Shown here piece after piece: positions 11,154 through 22,660 of a stretch of DNA of 64,000 bases. The first letter of the stretch is position 1. Every line of letters starts with the position of its first letter. The stretch is from Epiperipatus broadwayi (taxonomy: Eukaryota; Onychophora; Udeonychophora; Euonychophora; Peripatidae). Where the stretch lies: the NCBI GenBank assembly GCA_028023455.1, contig JAQFVV010007242.1, forward strand, positions 1 through 64,000. Reading direction: 5' to 3'. Made by a program: the position numbers and the translations under genes. The notes under the pieces were generated by a model. The model saw only the letters and a program-made list of their open reading frames with translations. It searched no databases and was not told the DNA's origin.

Positions 11154-11920
11154 AAATCGCTAATAATTCTATTTGCTCAAACCTCTTACAAACTCATGAG
11201 ATAAGTGTTTATTATTTTATTATATACTTGCACAAACAAGTGAACCAATTAAACGTTATGCAAATCTTAATTTCATGAGTTTTTTTTCACTGTTATAAAA
11301 AATATATTCAAACTCTTTAATTAAGTAATTCTAATGAGACTCTAAATGATCTACATTTTCTTATGACATTTCCATATTTGGTAAAAAAAATAAAAAAAGG
11401 TGAATAACTTTATGCCAAAGCAGAACTCATTTCATTATTCAGCACATTAAAAACTAATTAAATGGTTCAATTATTTGGAGAAAAAGATTCAAGCACCAGA
11501 TTGACAGAACTGGGGCATGATCCATGGACTTGAAAAATGTGCCACTCTATCCTTACACCAAATCATAGGGTGCTCTATTCATTCAGTTGCCAATTATCAC
11601 CAGTTTTATAACCAGCTAATATGTATTTAATATTTTATACACATATTAAATAAAGTTTTAGAATTTTATAAAAATTAATAATGCTTTTGAATTTAAAGCT
11701 CCTAAAAATATATATATTATTGACTAAGCATATACGTTAAATGATCTTTACATATCTTCTGAAGAAAATATTCTAATCATTCAATTTACCTGATTATTTG
11801 ATTTTTCAATTTAGTACAATATACTGTGTTTTGATATATATATATAAAATTAAATATATATGTAATTATATAATTAAATATTTGTAAATACACTAAATAA
11901 TTAAAATTTTTTATCCACTT
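11154..11920. other. AT-rich spacer with one SINE fragment
   Basis: A minus-strand fragment of the common SINE lies at 11505-11590. The rest is low-complexity AT sequence. Confidence 0.5.
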
Positions 11921-12104
11921 AGGAACACTTTCGATTATCCCAGACATCTTTGTCAACTAAAACTTTGAGATGATAACTTTCCCACAATTACATGATCTTA
12001 ACGTTTGCTGCTTGCCTGTTAATTAAATCATGTTTATATTTGTATATTAGCATAGCTTCCTTTATTTTTCTTTTATTGTCATTTTTTTTCAATTTGCAAT
12101 ATTT

Positions 12105-12460
12105 TTACATTATCAGAATTGAAGTCAAAACCATAAATACATGATTTATTATGGTCGTAAAAAACAGATGCAAAATATTATTATCGACTATACAATTTTG
12201 TTTTGATTTCTGAACTCGTTTTAATAATAGCAAATGCTCTTTAGTTCTTTTTTCCAATGTACATCTAGATTCACCTATATAACCACTGCCACACTTACAT
12301 ATCCATTTATAAATGACACAATTTTTATTTATAAATGAGGTTTTATTTTTGCAGTTATTTGTTAATTTGTTTATTGTAGGAGGTGTGTAAAATGCAATAT
12401 CACATATACCTTTATAAATTTTCCTTATAAAATTTACTTGATCATTTGAAATATATGGGA
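12105..12460 (-). pseudogene. PLE GIY-YIG endonuclease domain
   Basis: The protein contains NCVIYKWICKCGSGYIGES followed by a TLEKRTKEH segment, the Y...C.CG..YIG.T.R.L..R..EH signature of the Penelope-like GIY-YIG nuclease, which nicks target DNA. The upstream IPYISNDQVNFIRKIYKG and YTPPTINKL segments align with IPYIPKISNKLMKALNDKF and RTPPNSNRL of the copy at 24.2 kb. The two GIY-YIG core motifs and Arg look present. The reading frame begins in inserted sequence (12461-12542), so the N-terminal residues of that frame are not PLE protein. Confidence 0.8.
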
Positions 12461-13553
12461 TAAAATACACCAAATCTTTTAAAAACTTGTTTTTATTTTT
12501 TTTTGCCACCAAAATGAAATATATATTAAAATAGATTTCCAACGTTTCGACTATTTCTTCATTTTTTCTATAGTCTTTTTCAAGGAACTAAAAATATATA
12601 AGAAAAAGAAAAAAATTATAAAATTTTTTTTATAAAACAAATAAAAACAAAAATCCTACTACATATACATACTATCTTGGAAAATATATTCTTCACTTAC
12701 TATGATTTCTTTTTCATAACAGCTTTCAACTTTACATTTTGCTTAAATAAACATTTTATTGTTACAAAATATAGTTTTTATCATCCTATCTTCAATTAAC
12801 ACATTTTATATTCCTTTCCTTTTTTTAAAAAAACAAAACACATTTTTACATTCCTTTCTTTCTTTAAAAAAAAAAACCAAAAAAAAAAAAACATTCCATT
12901 AAATTTTACAAAATATTTGCTTTCCACTTTTTTCTTTTATTTTATAATATCCTATTCAAAACAGGATTTAACATCTTTATATATAAACTTTCCTTTTCAA
13001 ATCTTTCTTTTTGTTTAATGTGTTAATTGAAGATAGGATGATAAAAACTATATATATATATATTTTTTTCCATGTGTCATAGCATCGGCCAGGACGCGAA
13101 CCCACAACCGTCTGCAACCAACTACTTGCTTGCATGGTGGCTGCGCTACCTCTCGGCTAACAACGCAAAACAAAACTATATTTTGTAACAATAAAATGTT
13201 TATTTAAGCAAAATGTAAAGTTGAAAGCTGTTATGAAAAAAAATCATAGTAAGTGAAGAATATATTTTCCAAGATAGTATGTATATGTAGCAGGATTTTT
13301 GTTTTTATTTGTTTTATAAAAAAATTTTTATAAATTTTTTCTTTTTCTTATATATTTTTAGTTTCTTGAAAAAGACTATAGAAAAAATGAAGAAATAGTC
13401 GAAACGTTGGAAATCTATTTTAATATATATTTCATTTTGGTGGCAAAAAAAATAAAAAACAAGTTCTTAAAAGATTTGGTGTATTTTATAATTATTTTAA
13501 AAGTATTTTGACCACTTTTAATAAATAATATAAGGTGAAAGAGTTTATTTTTT
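12461..13553. mobile_element. 1.09-kb inverted-repeat insertion in the PLE
   Basis: It is flanked by the 12-bp duplication AAATATATGGGA. The left arm 12461-12805 pairs with the right arm 13017-13489; the right arm is longer because it contains a SINE. Each arm holds the phrase GACTAT...ATAGTCGAAACG (plus strand 13382-13415; inverse near 12550-12590), a hammerhead-like stem II plus GAAAC. There is no coding capacity. It resembles PLE pseudo-LTRs joined head to head. About 64 bp between the right arm and the target copy are unpaired. Confidence 0.75.
13054..13171 (-). mobile_element. tRNA-derived SINE with 10-bp target duplication
   Basis: AAAACTATAT occurs at 13044-13053 and 13172-13181. The other arm of the palindrome (around 12765-12775) preserves the empty site, with one copy of this sequence and no SINE. 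On the minus strand the SINE has a tRNA-like head (GCCGAGAGGTAGCGC, then GTGGGTTCGCGTCC as B box), the family end CGATGCTATGACAC and an A-rich tail. Confidence 0.9.
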
Positions 13554-13565
13554 AAATATATGGGA

Positions 13566-13785
13566 TTGATATCCATATTTTTTTATTAGCAGGAGAATCA
13601 ATTTTATTATTAAAATTTTTATTCTTATATTTTGCATTAAAATCTCTAATAACATTATATATATGATTATAATTGTAGCCAACATTTAACAATTCATTGG
13701 AATATATTTCAATATTTTTGCCTTTACCAGATGAATATTTGCAAAGACTATAATTTCTAAATAAGAAGAACTTCAAACCCATCAT
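13566..13785 (-). pseudogene. PLE linker region fragment
   Basis: LKFFLFRNYSLCKYSSGKGK and a following NIEIYSNELL segment align with LNAFLFRNFYLCKYEADRKE and NINNYIKDLL of the PLE at 24.2 kb. It ends at KIWISIPYI, exactly where the target duplication of the inserted element starts. The upstream RT is absent. Confidence 0.75.
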
Positions 13786-15590
13786 TTTGAAAAAAATAAC
13801 AATAAAAGAAAAATAAAGGAAGCTATGCTAATATACAAATATAAACATGACTTAATTAGCAGACAAGCAGCAAATGTTAAGAACACAGAATTGACTGCTT
13901 CAGTTTTCTTGAATCATGAAAGGACCATGTAAATATAAATTTAAGTTTGATATTGTTAAGATTCTTCATGAAGAGAGAAACCATAATAAAATAAAAATTA
14001 AGAAGGCAATTTTAATAAATAGAAATAACATGCATATAATTAATAGGTAAGCTGCTAACATTAAAATTTGGGATTCATAGGATTTGAGTTGATGACATTT
14101 GCTTCCACATGTTTTTTGAATTTAATGATAATTGAGGATGGTTAAGGAATTAACTGAAAGTACTTCTATGGATTGAAAGACTGTATATAATAGTTAATTA
14201 CCATTATATTTATTATTTTTATTGTTATTGCAATAGTTTTTAATTAATGAACATTTTATTTGTATATTTATTTATTTATTTATTAAGAATGCAATACATT
14301 GCTCAGAGAGGTCATCTAGTTAGTGATCAAGTACTAAAATGATGATCTGTGGCCAAAATTTCTATTAAAAAGCAATCAAATAGTTCATCACTCTGAGATT
14401 ATATGATATTTAAGAATTGGAAAAAAGAGAATGGAGTTATGATCCAGAGATTTTCTTATTCTTTGAATCCACTATTATACCACTGCACTAAGTGCACAGG
14501 CTTCTACTGGTTCTTTGCTCAGGATATCATGTGACATTCAAGTTCTAGATGTGACAGAGTTGACCTTTGATCCAAAGACATTTAGCTGCTCAAATCCAAT
14601 ATTATAAATACTCCAATTAAATAATTTTTTTTTTTTTAAAATTTCTCTGTGGGAATTTATCCAGGAATCGTTATCCTCTATCATTTTTCAACAAAATAAA
14701 AAATGAAAGGCACTTAGGCAAAATATTTAAGTGGGATTCAGATATCTAAAAGCCAACTCAGTATGTTAATCAACTGTAATAATAACCTAATATGGCCCTT
14801 AAGGAGCAAAGGCCTCTTGACATATATTGAAGAAGTCTGAAACTGTATCTGTCTCTCAATAGCCTAAATAACCACTAATTTTTATAGTTTCCCTTTTTTC
14901 ATTTAAAATATTCATTGCATTGACAAGTATTGAATGGTTAACTATTTAATAGCAATCTGTAAAAGAAACACTTAACTTATTTGAGATTTTGTAGTTATTT
15001 GAAAAATGTCTTATTCCATTCAAAAGTGACCTCAATGTTGTAGGAACAAACTTACTTTAATCTGAAATCAAAATCAAAATATATATTTAATTTTTTTAAA
15101 AATTGGAAATTATATGTAAATGAATAATTTATTGATCAGGAGTTCGTAAAAAGTTTGAGCTCTGGAAGTGTGAAAGCAGCTGTGATCCACAGGCGACAAG
15201 CCCCAGAGTACATAAGAAGTTTGAGTAGCAGCGCGATGAATTGGGCCACGACCTATGAACTTTGAACTCCAGAATTTTCTGCTGTTCCACTTACCAAATT
15301 ATATACTAGTTAACAAGATGGTAAATAGCTGTTGTTCCTGGCTGAGGAAAATAATAAAAAAAAGATTTTAATTTATATAATGGAATTATTGACTGTTCGT
15401 GAGTTGATGACAAGTTGAATTCTGGGAGTGACAAAACTGTTTCATGATCTATGTACCTTGAGCTCCAGATCGTGCCTCTCTTTTCCTGCACTTAACCTCA
15501 CAATATGGTGGAAATTATTGGCTTAATAATATAAACTTAATGACACATATTCTAATTTATTACATATATTGTATAAAGTAGAACTAAGAT
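13786..15590. other. AT-rich region with decayed SINEs
   Basis: Minus-strand fragments of the common SINE lie at about 14420-14510, 15125-15300 (two joined pieces) and 15385-15490. A (TTTA)n run is at 14258-14285. I find no coding sequence. Confidence 0.5.
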
Positions 15591-16649
15591 GGACGATGCA
15601 GTGGAAAAAACCCGTATGCTTTTTAAAAAAAGAAATAAAATAAAAATTCGGAAATTCTCATTAATAACATTTTCAAATTAATGTCTTTCTAATTGAAAAA
15701 AATACGATCATAATTTATTACGATAAAAAGTAATAAAACTTTATATTAATTTTTATTTACAAAATAATAATAAAAACACTACAACAGAAAGAAATAAAAG
15801 GCAGGAAAGAGAAATACTAATAAAATTATGTAAATGACTTGAGATGTGGAAAAACAACATCGGCTGATGTTTCAAGTTAATGGAAATATTTGCAAAACTG
15901 AAACAAAGTTTCCATTTTAAATGGAACTAAAAAGAGATGGAGGAAAAGAAGCCAGAGACGGAGGGGAGGGGGGAATCAGACAGCATTTCAAGTTCTTTTC
16001 AAAATTGCTAAATGAAATTTAGAGTAACAAAAATATAGTTTTTTTTTTATAAACATTTAATAAGTTTATCATATTACCATTTCTAGGACTAATGCAGCTA
16101 TTACAAAGATGGGAGAGATTTCGGTTATTAGAACTGTCTATCTGTTCTGATGCATGCTGGGTAGAATCAATGAAGTATCAACTTTATCAAACCACTAGCT
16201 AGGAAGCCTCAACAAGTGGCGATCTTATCTGACTCAGCTTCCTGGCGGCACGCTCCTCCTCATCGCAGAACAGCCTCACCAGGATGAAATGACAACAATT
16301 CCAATAAAATGAGGGAAACTACCATCCCAATAATACGACCAAGTAAAAACAGACAGTTAAAAGAGAAGCAGAGATTTTATCAATGAAGGGTTGCATTAAA
16401 TATATGTTTAAATCACTCTATTTAAAATTTATCTACTCTTTTCATTTTATCCATACTGTATAATATCATATATATGTTTTAGTAAAATGTTGCAAAACAA
16501 TTATATATGTGGGTGTGTATAACTATTTGATTATATATATATAATCAAATACAACTTTAACATGGAGTAAGATTAAATTCGCTACGTTTTATTTTCAAAC
16601 TTGGACGCGAATGACTACCCTCAGCATACTTTATCTTTTTAAATATATA
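15591..16649. other. Non-repetitive region with a GC bump
   Basis: No repeat family of this window is visible here. A purine tract lies at 15935-15975. At 16130-16330 base composition rises and CpG appears. The minus strand there gives about 26 codons (ILVRLFCDEEERAARKLSQI...) before a stop, with a donor-like CTG|GTGAGG. This could be an exon relic or a conserved regulatory block; I cannot decide. Confidence 0.3.
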
Positions 16650-17560
16650 AATTATATCATCAACACTTTCCTATTTATATCCAATTTATTGCACCACGAA
16701 AGCGCATCCATGGTTGCTTAATCCAATTGCTTTAATCCAGTTTCTCTGATCTATAGCGTCGCTTCTCCATATCACATCAACAAACTTTGTTATTTTTTTT
16801 TATCTATCTCATTCGTGGTCTCTTTCAATTTTTTTTTTACCAATCTATTGGGATCCAATTTAAAACTTCAACTATGCATGTATTATTATTTCTTCTAGCA
16901 ATATATTTACACCAAGTCCATTGCAATCTAAACATCACATGACCACTATCTCTCATACTAGCACGTAATTGTTATTAAACAAGGCAAAAACCTCCATACA
17001 ATAATGTCACAAGCCAGAAACTAGTCTGGAGATATTGGATGAGTAGGCACTAGATAGGGATTTTATGCACAAGCTTTCTGTTTGGCACAGGGTGGCACTA
17101 CTGTATGGAGAGTTTTGCCATGTCCATTTCAATCTCTTAATTCTTTTAAAGATGCCCATAATACCTGTTTATTCCCTCATTCACATATTTAACTTTGAAT
17201 CCACTTGTTACTCCTAACAGATTATTTCTTTATACTTCAGTGAGTTATCTGAAATATCTCTATTTCTATTCTGTCAAGTGTCCAAAATACCAGTCCATAT
17301 GAAAAAACTAACATATCTATTAAAGAGCCAAGTATATATTTTTTATTATTATTAATTTATTTGTACCAAAAATCCCTTCATTCAAATTTAATTTTTTGAT
17401 TCATTTTTTTCTTTATACGTTCATCTGTATTAGTAATCTGACCAAAATATCTCTAATTGTTAATTTATTCTAATTCCTGGTCATCAGTTTCTTTTCCTTG
17501 GTGAAAATTCATTGAACATTGCTTCAGTTTTTTTTATATATGTATAAATTATTTTTGATT
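16650..17560 (-). mobile_element. RTE-type LINE 3' portion, split
   Basis: The minus strand resembles the C-terminal part of RTE proteins. From 17560 down it gives pieces like YLGQITNTDERIKKKMNQ and, from 16860, LNWIP and KRPRMR. A 188-bp fold-back element interrupts it at 16930-17117. Stops are frequent. Confidence 0.65.
16930..17117 (-). mobile_element. Fold-back element, family 1 (copy A)
   Basis: It is flanked by 18-bp near-identical copies (16912-16929 and 17118-17135; 16 of 18 match) inside the RTE. It contains the plus-strand 3' half of the hammerhead core (GCCAGAAACTAGTC, then TGGAGATATTGGAT) at 17011-17040. The 5' half was lost. Confidence 0.75.
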
Positions 17561-17594
17561 ATACAATTCCAATTATTATTATTATGCATATGTA

Positions 17595-17960
17595 AAAACA
17601 GCTAACAGAAGAGCCACATGGTACAATGGTTATATGTCTCCCTGCAGTTACTTGTGACCTGAGTTTTAATCAAACCTTTTTCAAGAGATTAAGATTTTTT
17701 TAAACTGGCGCACACACATTTCAACTAACTAACCAAAATTACTCCAGGTAATGGACATCTAATTGTTTTAGTTTGAAGATGAAGCATGGATAGAGATCCA
17801 GTCTAACTTTCATGTACCAAAAAATCATCCACACACATCTCTACTAACTAGCCAAAACTGGTCAGGCAATGGACATCTAATTGTTTTTAGATTAATGATA
17901 ATGCATGGATGGAAATTTTGGTGCAACTCTCACGTGCCCCAAAACTGGCAAGTCTAGTTA
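17595..17960 (+). mobile_element. Second tRNA-derived SINE, body duplicated
   Basis: The head at 17610-17680 has an A-box-like TGGTACAATGGTTA and a B-box-like GAGTTTTAATCAAA. It is followed by two tandem copies of a body (from about 17710 and 17830) sharing CAATGGACATCTAATTG. It resembles octopus tRNA-derived SINEs in style, which I state from memory only as a general similarity. Confidence 0.55.
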
Positions 17961-18589
17961 GCTTTATCTTTTCCTTTATTGTTTCTCTAAGTGAGATTGG
18001 GTGCAAGTTAAAAGTCATTTTATCTTTTACTTTACTTGCGTAACATAAATATTAGAAAAAAATACATTAATTTAGTGAGATATGCAGCAATCTATATAAG
18101 TTTGAGAGCTACTTTTAGCTTCAAATTTTCAATTGGATCAACTATCCCCCAAGGAAGAGTGGCTGGTTTTGGATTCATGGTTTATGGATCACAATTCTGT
18201 CACTTTCATTATTCAAACTTATCAGTCCTTTTTTTTATTACCAAAATTTGCCTTTCTTCATTAAAATATTAACCGTATCCTCATTCATCTTTCATTTGAT
18301 ATTGCTACTCTTTTACAGAATAAAAAGGGATAATATTTTCTTAATTTAAAACAATTTTTATTTAATAACCTATATAACAATTTATGCTTATAATAACATT
18401 CATTTCTTATAATAATTTATTAAAAATAATAGAAAATAATGATTGAGATTATTAAAATATAGAGCTTGGTGTTGGATCTATATAAGCATATAAGCTCACA
18501 AAATTAAAACCATAGTTTACAGAAAACCTACACATACAAGAAAATGCTTAGTATATACATTCAATCACACCAGAAACACAAAACATGGA
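17961..18589. other. AT-rich spacer
   Basis: It holds a plus-strand fragment of the common SINE at about 18150-18215 (GGATTCATGGTTTATGGATC) and otherwise nothing I can name. Confidence 0.4.
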
Positions 18590-19200
18590 GTTATACTATC
18601 ACCATGAAACAGAGCAAAAGAAGTTTGTTCAGAAACCTGTGATTTGAAAAAAGAAAAGATTTATATATAACAAACTCTTATGAAAAATAGATATCCATCA
18701 GTTATTATTAAGTCTATATTAAAAAAGACAACAAAAAGAACCATCAAAAGAAAACAAACAATTATTGGTACTCCAGTGTATTCAGATATACCAAAAATAG
18801 CAGACAGAATTTAAAAAATCTGCACTCAGTATAATACCAGAACAGCTTTTCAGATCCATACTACACTACAAGGAATTTTAATGTCTACAAAGTGTAGTCT
18901 TGAAATTCTGAAAAGCAAAACCTGCATCTATAAAATACAATGTGAATGTGGAAAATGTATATTGGTAAAACCAGTTGCCTCATTGAAAAGTGGTTGCAAG
19001 AGCACAAACTGATGATTACAAGAGAGAAAACAGATATGTCTAATGTGGAGACCATGTAGGTAACCACAAATATATGTTCAATTGTGAAAATATGAAAATA
19101 TTGGATAGAGAGGAAAAGGTATATAAAAAGAAAATTCAAAGAAGCTTCTCATATAACTATGGCCAATAACTCCATAAGTCAAACTAATATGACTATATAT
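18590..19200 (+). pseudogene. PLE linker and GIY-YIG fragment
   Basis: In shifting frames the plus strand gives GTPVYSDIPKIADRI, then CIYKIQCECGKC, LQEHKLMITR, DHVGNHKYMFNC and REEKVYKRKFKEASHI. This follows the order linker, Y..C.CG nuclease motif, EH, GH.F and EA of Penelope-like GIY-YIG domains. The YIG triplet is degraded (CILV) and stops or frameshifts occur about every 30 codons. Confidence 0.65.
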
Positions 19201-19397
19201 AATGTATAAAAACCACTAATCAACTTTGCTATTAGGAATAGGTGGAAAAATGAGTAGGAACCTCATATATAAGTGTATGAAATTTCTCCTTTGGCAGGAT
19301 CGTTCATTTGGTTAAAGTGTTACCTTAAAATTCAATATTCAAGAATCTAAAAACACAGGCTTGATTCCTGTGCTAATACTGGTCAGGCCAGAAACAC

Positions 19398-19431
19398 CTG
19401 AAAAAGAGAGGAGAATAATACCTCTTGAAAC
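19398..19431 (+). other. Hammerhead-like motif downstream of the PLE
   Basis: CTGAAAA is followed by a GAGAGG/CCTCTT hairpin and GAAAC. It lies 200 bp after the GIY-YIG end. Similar phrases follow other PLE traces here. Stem I is not convincing, so this is a decayed or only ribozyme-like copy. Confidence 0.35.
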
Positions 19432-19439
19432 ATTGTGCA

Positions 19440-20454
19440 TATACTCACCTGTATGCTATTACTAACAGTTGAATGTAATTAGAAAATTTAAAGTTAAATT
19501 TTCTAAAGACATTCATTACTTAATATTAGATGATAGAAATAGTTCAATATATAAATACATATGCACACATGTATGCAAAAGTATTACATTTATTATACTG
19601 TATATGAATGTTTATTCAATGATCATTCCATTTCTAAGTTTAATGATGGTTGACTATTGGATAAGAATAACCTAATGGGAATTGCAGTTCTTACTTCCAT
19701 TTTAATTTGAAATCATAATCTATGATCATTTACAGTTATATTTATTAAACTGATGTTTCATTTGTTATTTGGGGATTGTTAAAACTAAAGCACAGTTTAT
19801 TCTTCAAATAATTAGGTTGTAATATCAGAACATGAATGATGTACATTGATCAAATAGAAATAGATTTTACTCTGTGATTTATAACATCAATGAACTCGGC
19901 ATAAATACTATCAGTGTTAAAGAAATGGGTGGAATCATTGTATTTGTTATCATAGTTTATTGCCATTTGGCTATTGGTTAAAGATAGACCAATGGGAATT
20001 GCTGTTATTTTCACTTCAATTTGATATATTTTGATGTACACATGTTGCCCTCTATAGTTTCCATTTAGTGTATAAATAACTAAATAAAAAACCAGTTTTA
20101 TGTTTGATAAAATATATTTTATTGTTTTGAATGAATCTGGGATGTGAACCATTTATTTAACAAATTTAAAAATGAAATATTTTATTTAAGTTATTATCCA
20201 ATGGTACCAATGACTTATTAAGATTAAAAAAAAGAAAACTATGTGCTCACAAGCCAGTGTTTAAAAAAAAAAAGAACACTATAGTCACAGAAACAATTTC
20301 AACAGGAACACACATACTTTCTTTTGCTTAAAACTTTGTGTTTTATCTTATCTTACTTTTACCATTAGACCTTGGTCTTATAATAAGAAAATATATATTG
20401 TGAGTAGAAAATTTATTTAAAAGAGAAGGAACCCAAAACTTCCCATCATTTAAT
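19440..20454. other. AT-rich spacer with a diverged repeat pair
   Basis: A 60-bp segment with AATGGGAATTGC occurs at 19651-19712 and, diverged, at 19968-20027. I find no coding sequence. Confidence 0.4.
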
Positions 20455-20615
20455 ATCATCAAAACATCACATGATCACCATTTCATATCTGTTCACATGC
20501 TGTTAATAAAAGTACCAAACTGTCCATACAATAGTTCCACCAAGTGCAAAACATCATAAACAATGACTGCAGGAAGGTTTGTGCATAGCATAAAATCCCT
20601 ATCTAGTGCCTAATC

Positions 20616-20674
20616 ATCCAACATTCCCAGACTAGTTTCCAGCTTGTGGCTCTTATCAGTGAAGAGCTTTGAAT
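20616..20674 (-). ncRNA. Hammerhead ribozyme, family 1 (decayed)
   Basis: The minus strand has outer stem ATTCAA/TTGGAT, core CTGATAA (G8 changed), stem II GAGCC/AGCTG-like, then GAAAC-TA-GTC. The stem I inner strand is TCTTCA/TGGGAA, partly paired. Confidence 0.5.
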
Positions 20675-20789
20675 TTGAGAGCACTGAAACTAGGTCTTAG
20701 AATCCAATGCTTTACAGTTAATCAAACAGATGTAAGGAGGCTGCTGGAGGGTTGTATTGGATCCTAAGATCTAGACACAGTACTCTTAA

Positions 20790-20848
20790 ATCCAAGGCTT
20801 CCCACTGATGAAAACCACAAGTTATGAACTAGTCTGGTGATGTTGGAT
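20790..20848 (+). ncRNA. Hammerhead ribozyme, family 1 (decayed)
   Basis: Outer stem ATCCAA/TTGGAT is intact and core CTGATGA is intact. The second core strand is GAAC instead of GAAAC, followed by TAGTC. It is probably inactive. Confidence 0.5.
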
Positions 20849-21084
20849 AAGTTAGGACTAGATATAGATTTTATGCACAAACCTTCCTGCATCCATTGAT
20901 TACAAAGTCTTGCACTTGGTAGCATTATGGTTTTGAGAGTTTGGTACTCTCGTTTAACAGATGGAATGATTACGACAACAAATACTAGGCTTAACTGCCA
21001 TGTAGCTATCAAACTATTAAAATTTACCATGGATTGTTATATTGACAAAGAGATAGGTGACTTTGTCTTGCATTGGTGGTCGAG

Positions 21085-21180
21085 AGGTCAGCGTGACTGC
21101 CTTGCATTTGCAGGCAGTTGCCCGGGTTGCGGATTCGCGTCCCGGCCGATGCTATGACACTTAAAAAAAAAAAAAAAAAA
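21085..21180 (+). mobile_element. Short tRNA-derived SINE with poly-A tail
   Basis: GGTGGTCGAGAGGTCAGCGT acts as the A-box region and GGATTCGCGTCCCGG as the B box, the latter typical of RNA polymerase III promoters. The Leu/Ser-like long variable region lies between. It ends CGATGCTATGACACTT plus 18 A. It is the best preserved copy of this roughly 90-bp family here. Confidence 0.85.
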
Positions 21181-22144
21181 CATACATTTGTATTTTGTTA
21201 TCTTCGATGTGCCAAGGAAAATGTGAAGATAATGAAATCTAAGCTGAAATTATATATACAAGCTAAAATTAGTAACAGATACTAAGAGAAAAATTTCTTT
21301 TAAATTATCTAAATGAAATAAATTTCATTTCTTAATGATGGTTAAAAGTATTAACAATAAAATATTTATCAAAGTCTATTTTTTTACTAATAATTTTTAT
21401 TATAAGGCAATTTTATTTTACCATCCAATATAGGCTTAAATAATACTCACATATTTAAGATTTAAATTAATTGTTAACATAGTAATTTTTTTTTTATGAG
21501 AAAGTGTTTGTCATTAATGACTATATGCTTTAATAATTTTAATCATATATTATTTCTATTAATTGCAATCTTGCAGGGAGTAAATTATAAAGAAATATTA
21601 AAATGTATTCAATTTGGTTACATAACTTACAGTAATATAGTGTGTGCATAAATATATATAAAGTTGAAAGGAAAACTAGAAATAAACACAGACAAAAATT
21701 ATTGTAGACATTTTCTACATTCACTGAAATAAAAGAATAATAAACAATAATTCTGATTTAAAATAAAATTTTGTTATAGATTAAACTTTTAAAAAGGTCT
21801 GATAAATAATATTTGTAATTCTGATTTTGAAATTAAAAAAAAAACAAGCATAATTTATTTTTAAACTCTTTTAATTAAAACATTGTACAAAATATCTTTT
21901 TAAATTAATGCTTGTTTGCATTTCTACTATGTAGTTAAAAATCTTTGTAGATTAAAAATTCTAAAGGATTATCACACCTTTGGTCAAATTCCAAAGATTA
22001 AAGTAAAAACATGAATATCACACTTTGATAAAAATTTCCAGCTTGTTTTCAAATGGATTAAACAGATTGAAAACAGTTGCTATGTTTTTATCACATGACT
22101 CAATAAAGATTATAAAAAGACTGATAAAAAATATCAGTTAGATT
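21181..22144. other. AT-rich spacer
   Basis: I see no gene and no assignable repeat. Confidence 0.4.
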
Positions 22145-22660
22145 TGCTTGCAGTTTTGTAAGAGTTGGTTTTAATATTTTGAGCAGTAGCCAATTAGGCC
22201 AACTGCAAAGTTTAACTTTAATATTTTTGAGAAGTGGTTAGCAGAAGAGCTATCTGCAAAGTTGGCTAAAGGATTTTGTGAAGAGTTGGTAACTGCAGCA
22301 GAGAATGGCAACAGTAAAGCTAGCTGCAAAGATGGCTAGTATAATTATAAAGAGAACTGCCATGAGGATGTAAGAATGCAAGGAAGTGGCTGCTCTACAG
22401 TTCACTGGTGGAGTTTGAATTCACATGGAGGAAAAAGGGTCAATATTCTTTGTAATTCATAGCCTTAAAAGTGTTCTAGAAAACAGCTTGCTGACCTCAA
22501 GCAATCCAAGTCTAAGTAGAACCAGCTGCAGAAAGAAGAAAGCCAGCCATACCTGAATTATGTACTTTTACCTGATGATGACAATTGCCTGGATTGACCA
22601 AAAAACAGCTTGCCCAAGAGAAACACCAGCTGAATAAAGTAATTATACATATGCTGCTGT
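22145..22660 (+). repeat. Unclassified repeat-like block
   Basis: It has higher GC than its flanks and degenerate internal repeats of the phrase CTGCAAAGNTGGCTA (22200-22350), then two copies of AACAGCTTGC. CCTGATGATGACAATTGCCT near 22570 is hammerhead-like only on one side. It may be a terminal region of an old retroelement. Confidence 0.3.

Larger units (their letters stand above)
11925..13785 (-). mobile_element. Penelope-like element, interrupted
   Basis: Read on the minus strand, the linker part (13785-13566) and the GIY-YIG part (12460-12105) form one protein region that is split by a 1.09-kb insertion. A 12-bp target copy, AAATATATGGGA, is present on both sides (12449-12460 and 13554-13565). 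Joined order matches the intact-order copy at 24.2-25.0 kb. Downstream of the coding part, near 11930-11965, the minus strand has a weak hammerhead-like phrase ending ATAATCGAAAG. Confidence 0.8.
20455..20965. mobile_element. Fold-back element, family 1 (copy B, full inverted dimer)
   Basis: The left arm (from AAAACATCACATGATCACCA) and the right arm (to GAGTTTGGTACTCTCG) are inverted copies, each with a hammerhead. The centre near 20700-20770 contains GGAGGGTTGTATTGGATCC, also seen in the 55-kb composite. I could not find a clear target duplication. Confidence 0.75.

Noticed and set aside
9966-11155. Long open frames on both strands encoding 23-residue repeats
   Set aside because: They follow from a 69-bp repeat without stops; both strands are open equally, and there is no promoter, signal or domain.
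19290-19385. tRNA-like phrase (GGCTTGATTCCTGTG) as a tRNA gene or SINE head
   Set aside because: I could not form an acceptor stem or a convincing A box.
22565-22610. CCTGATGATGACAATTGCCTG as a hammerhead
   Set aside because: There is no GAAA strand at the right distance and no stem I.
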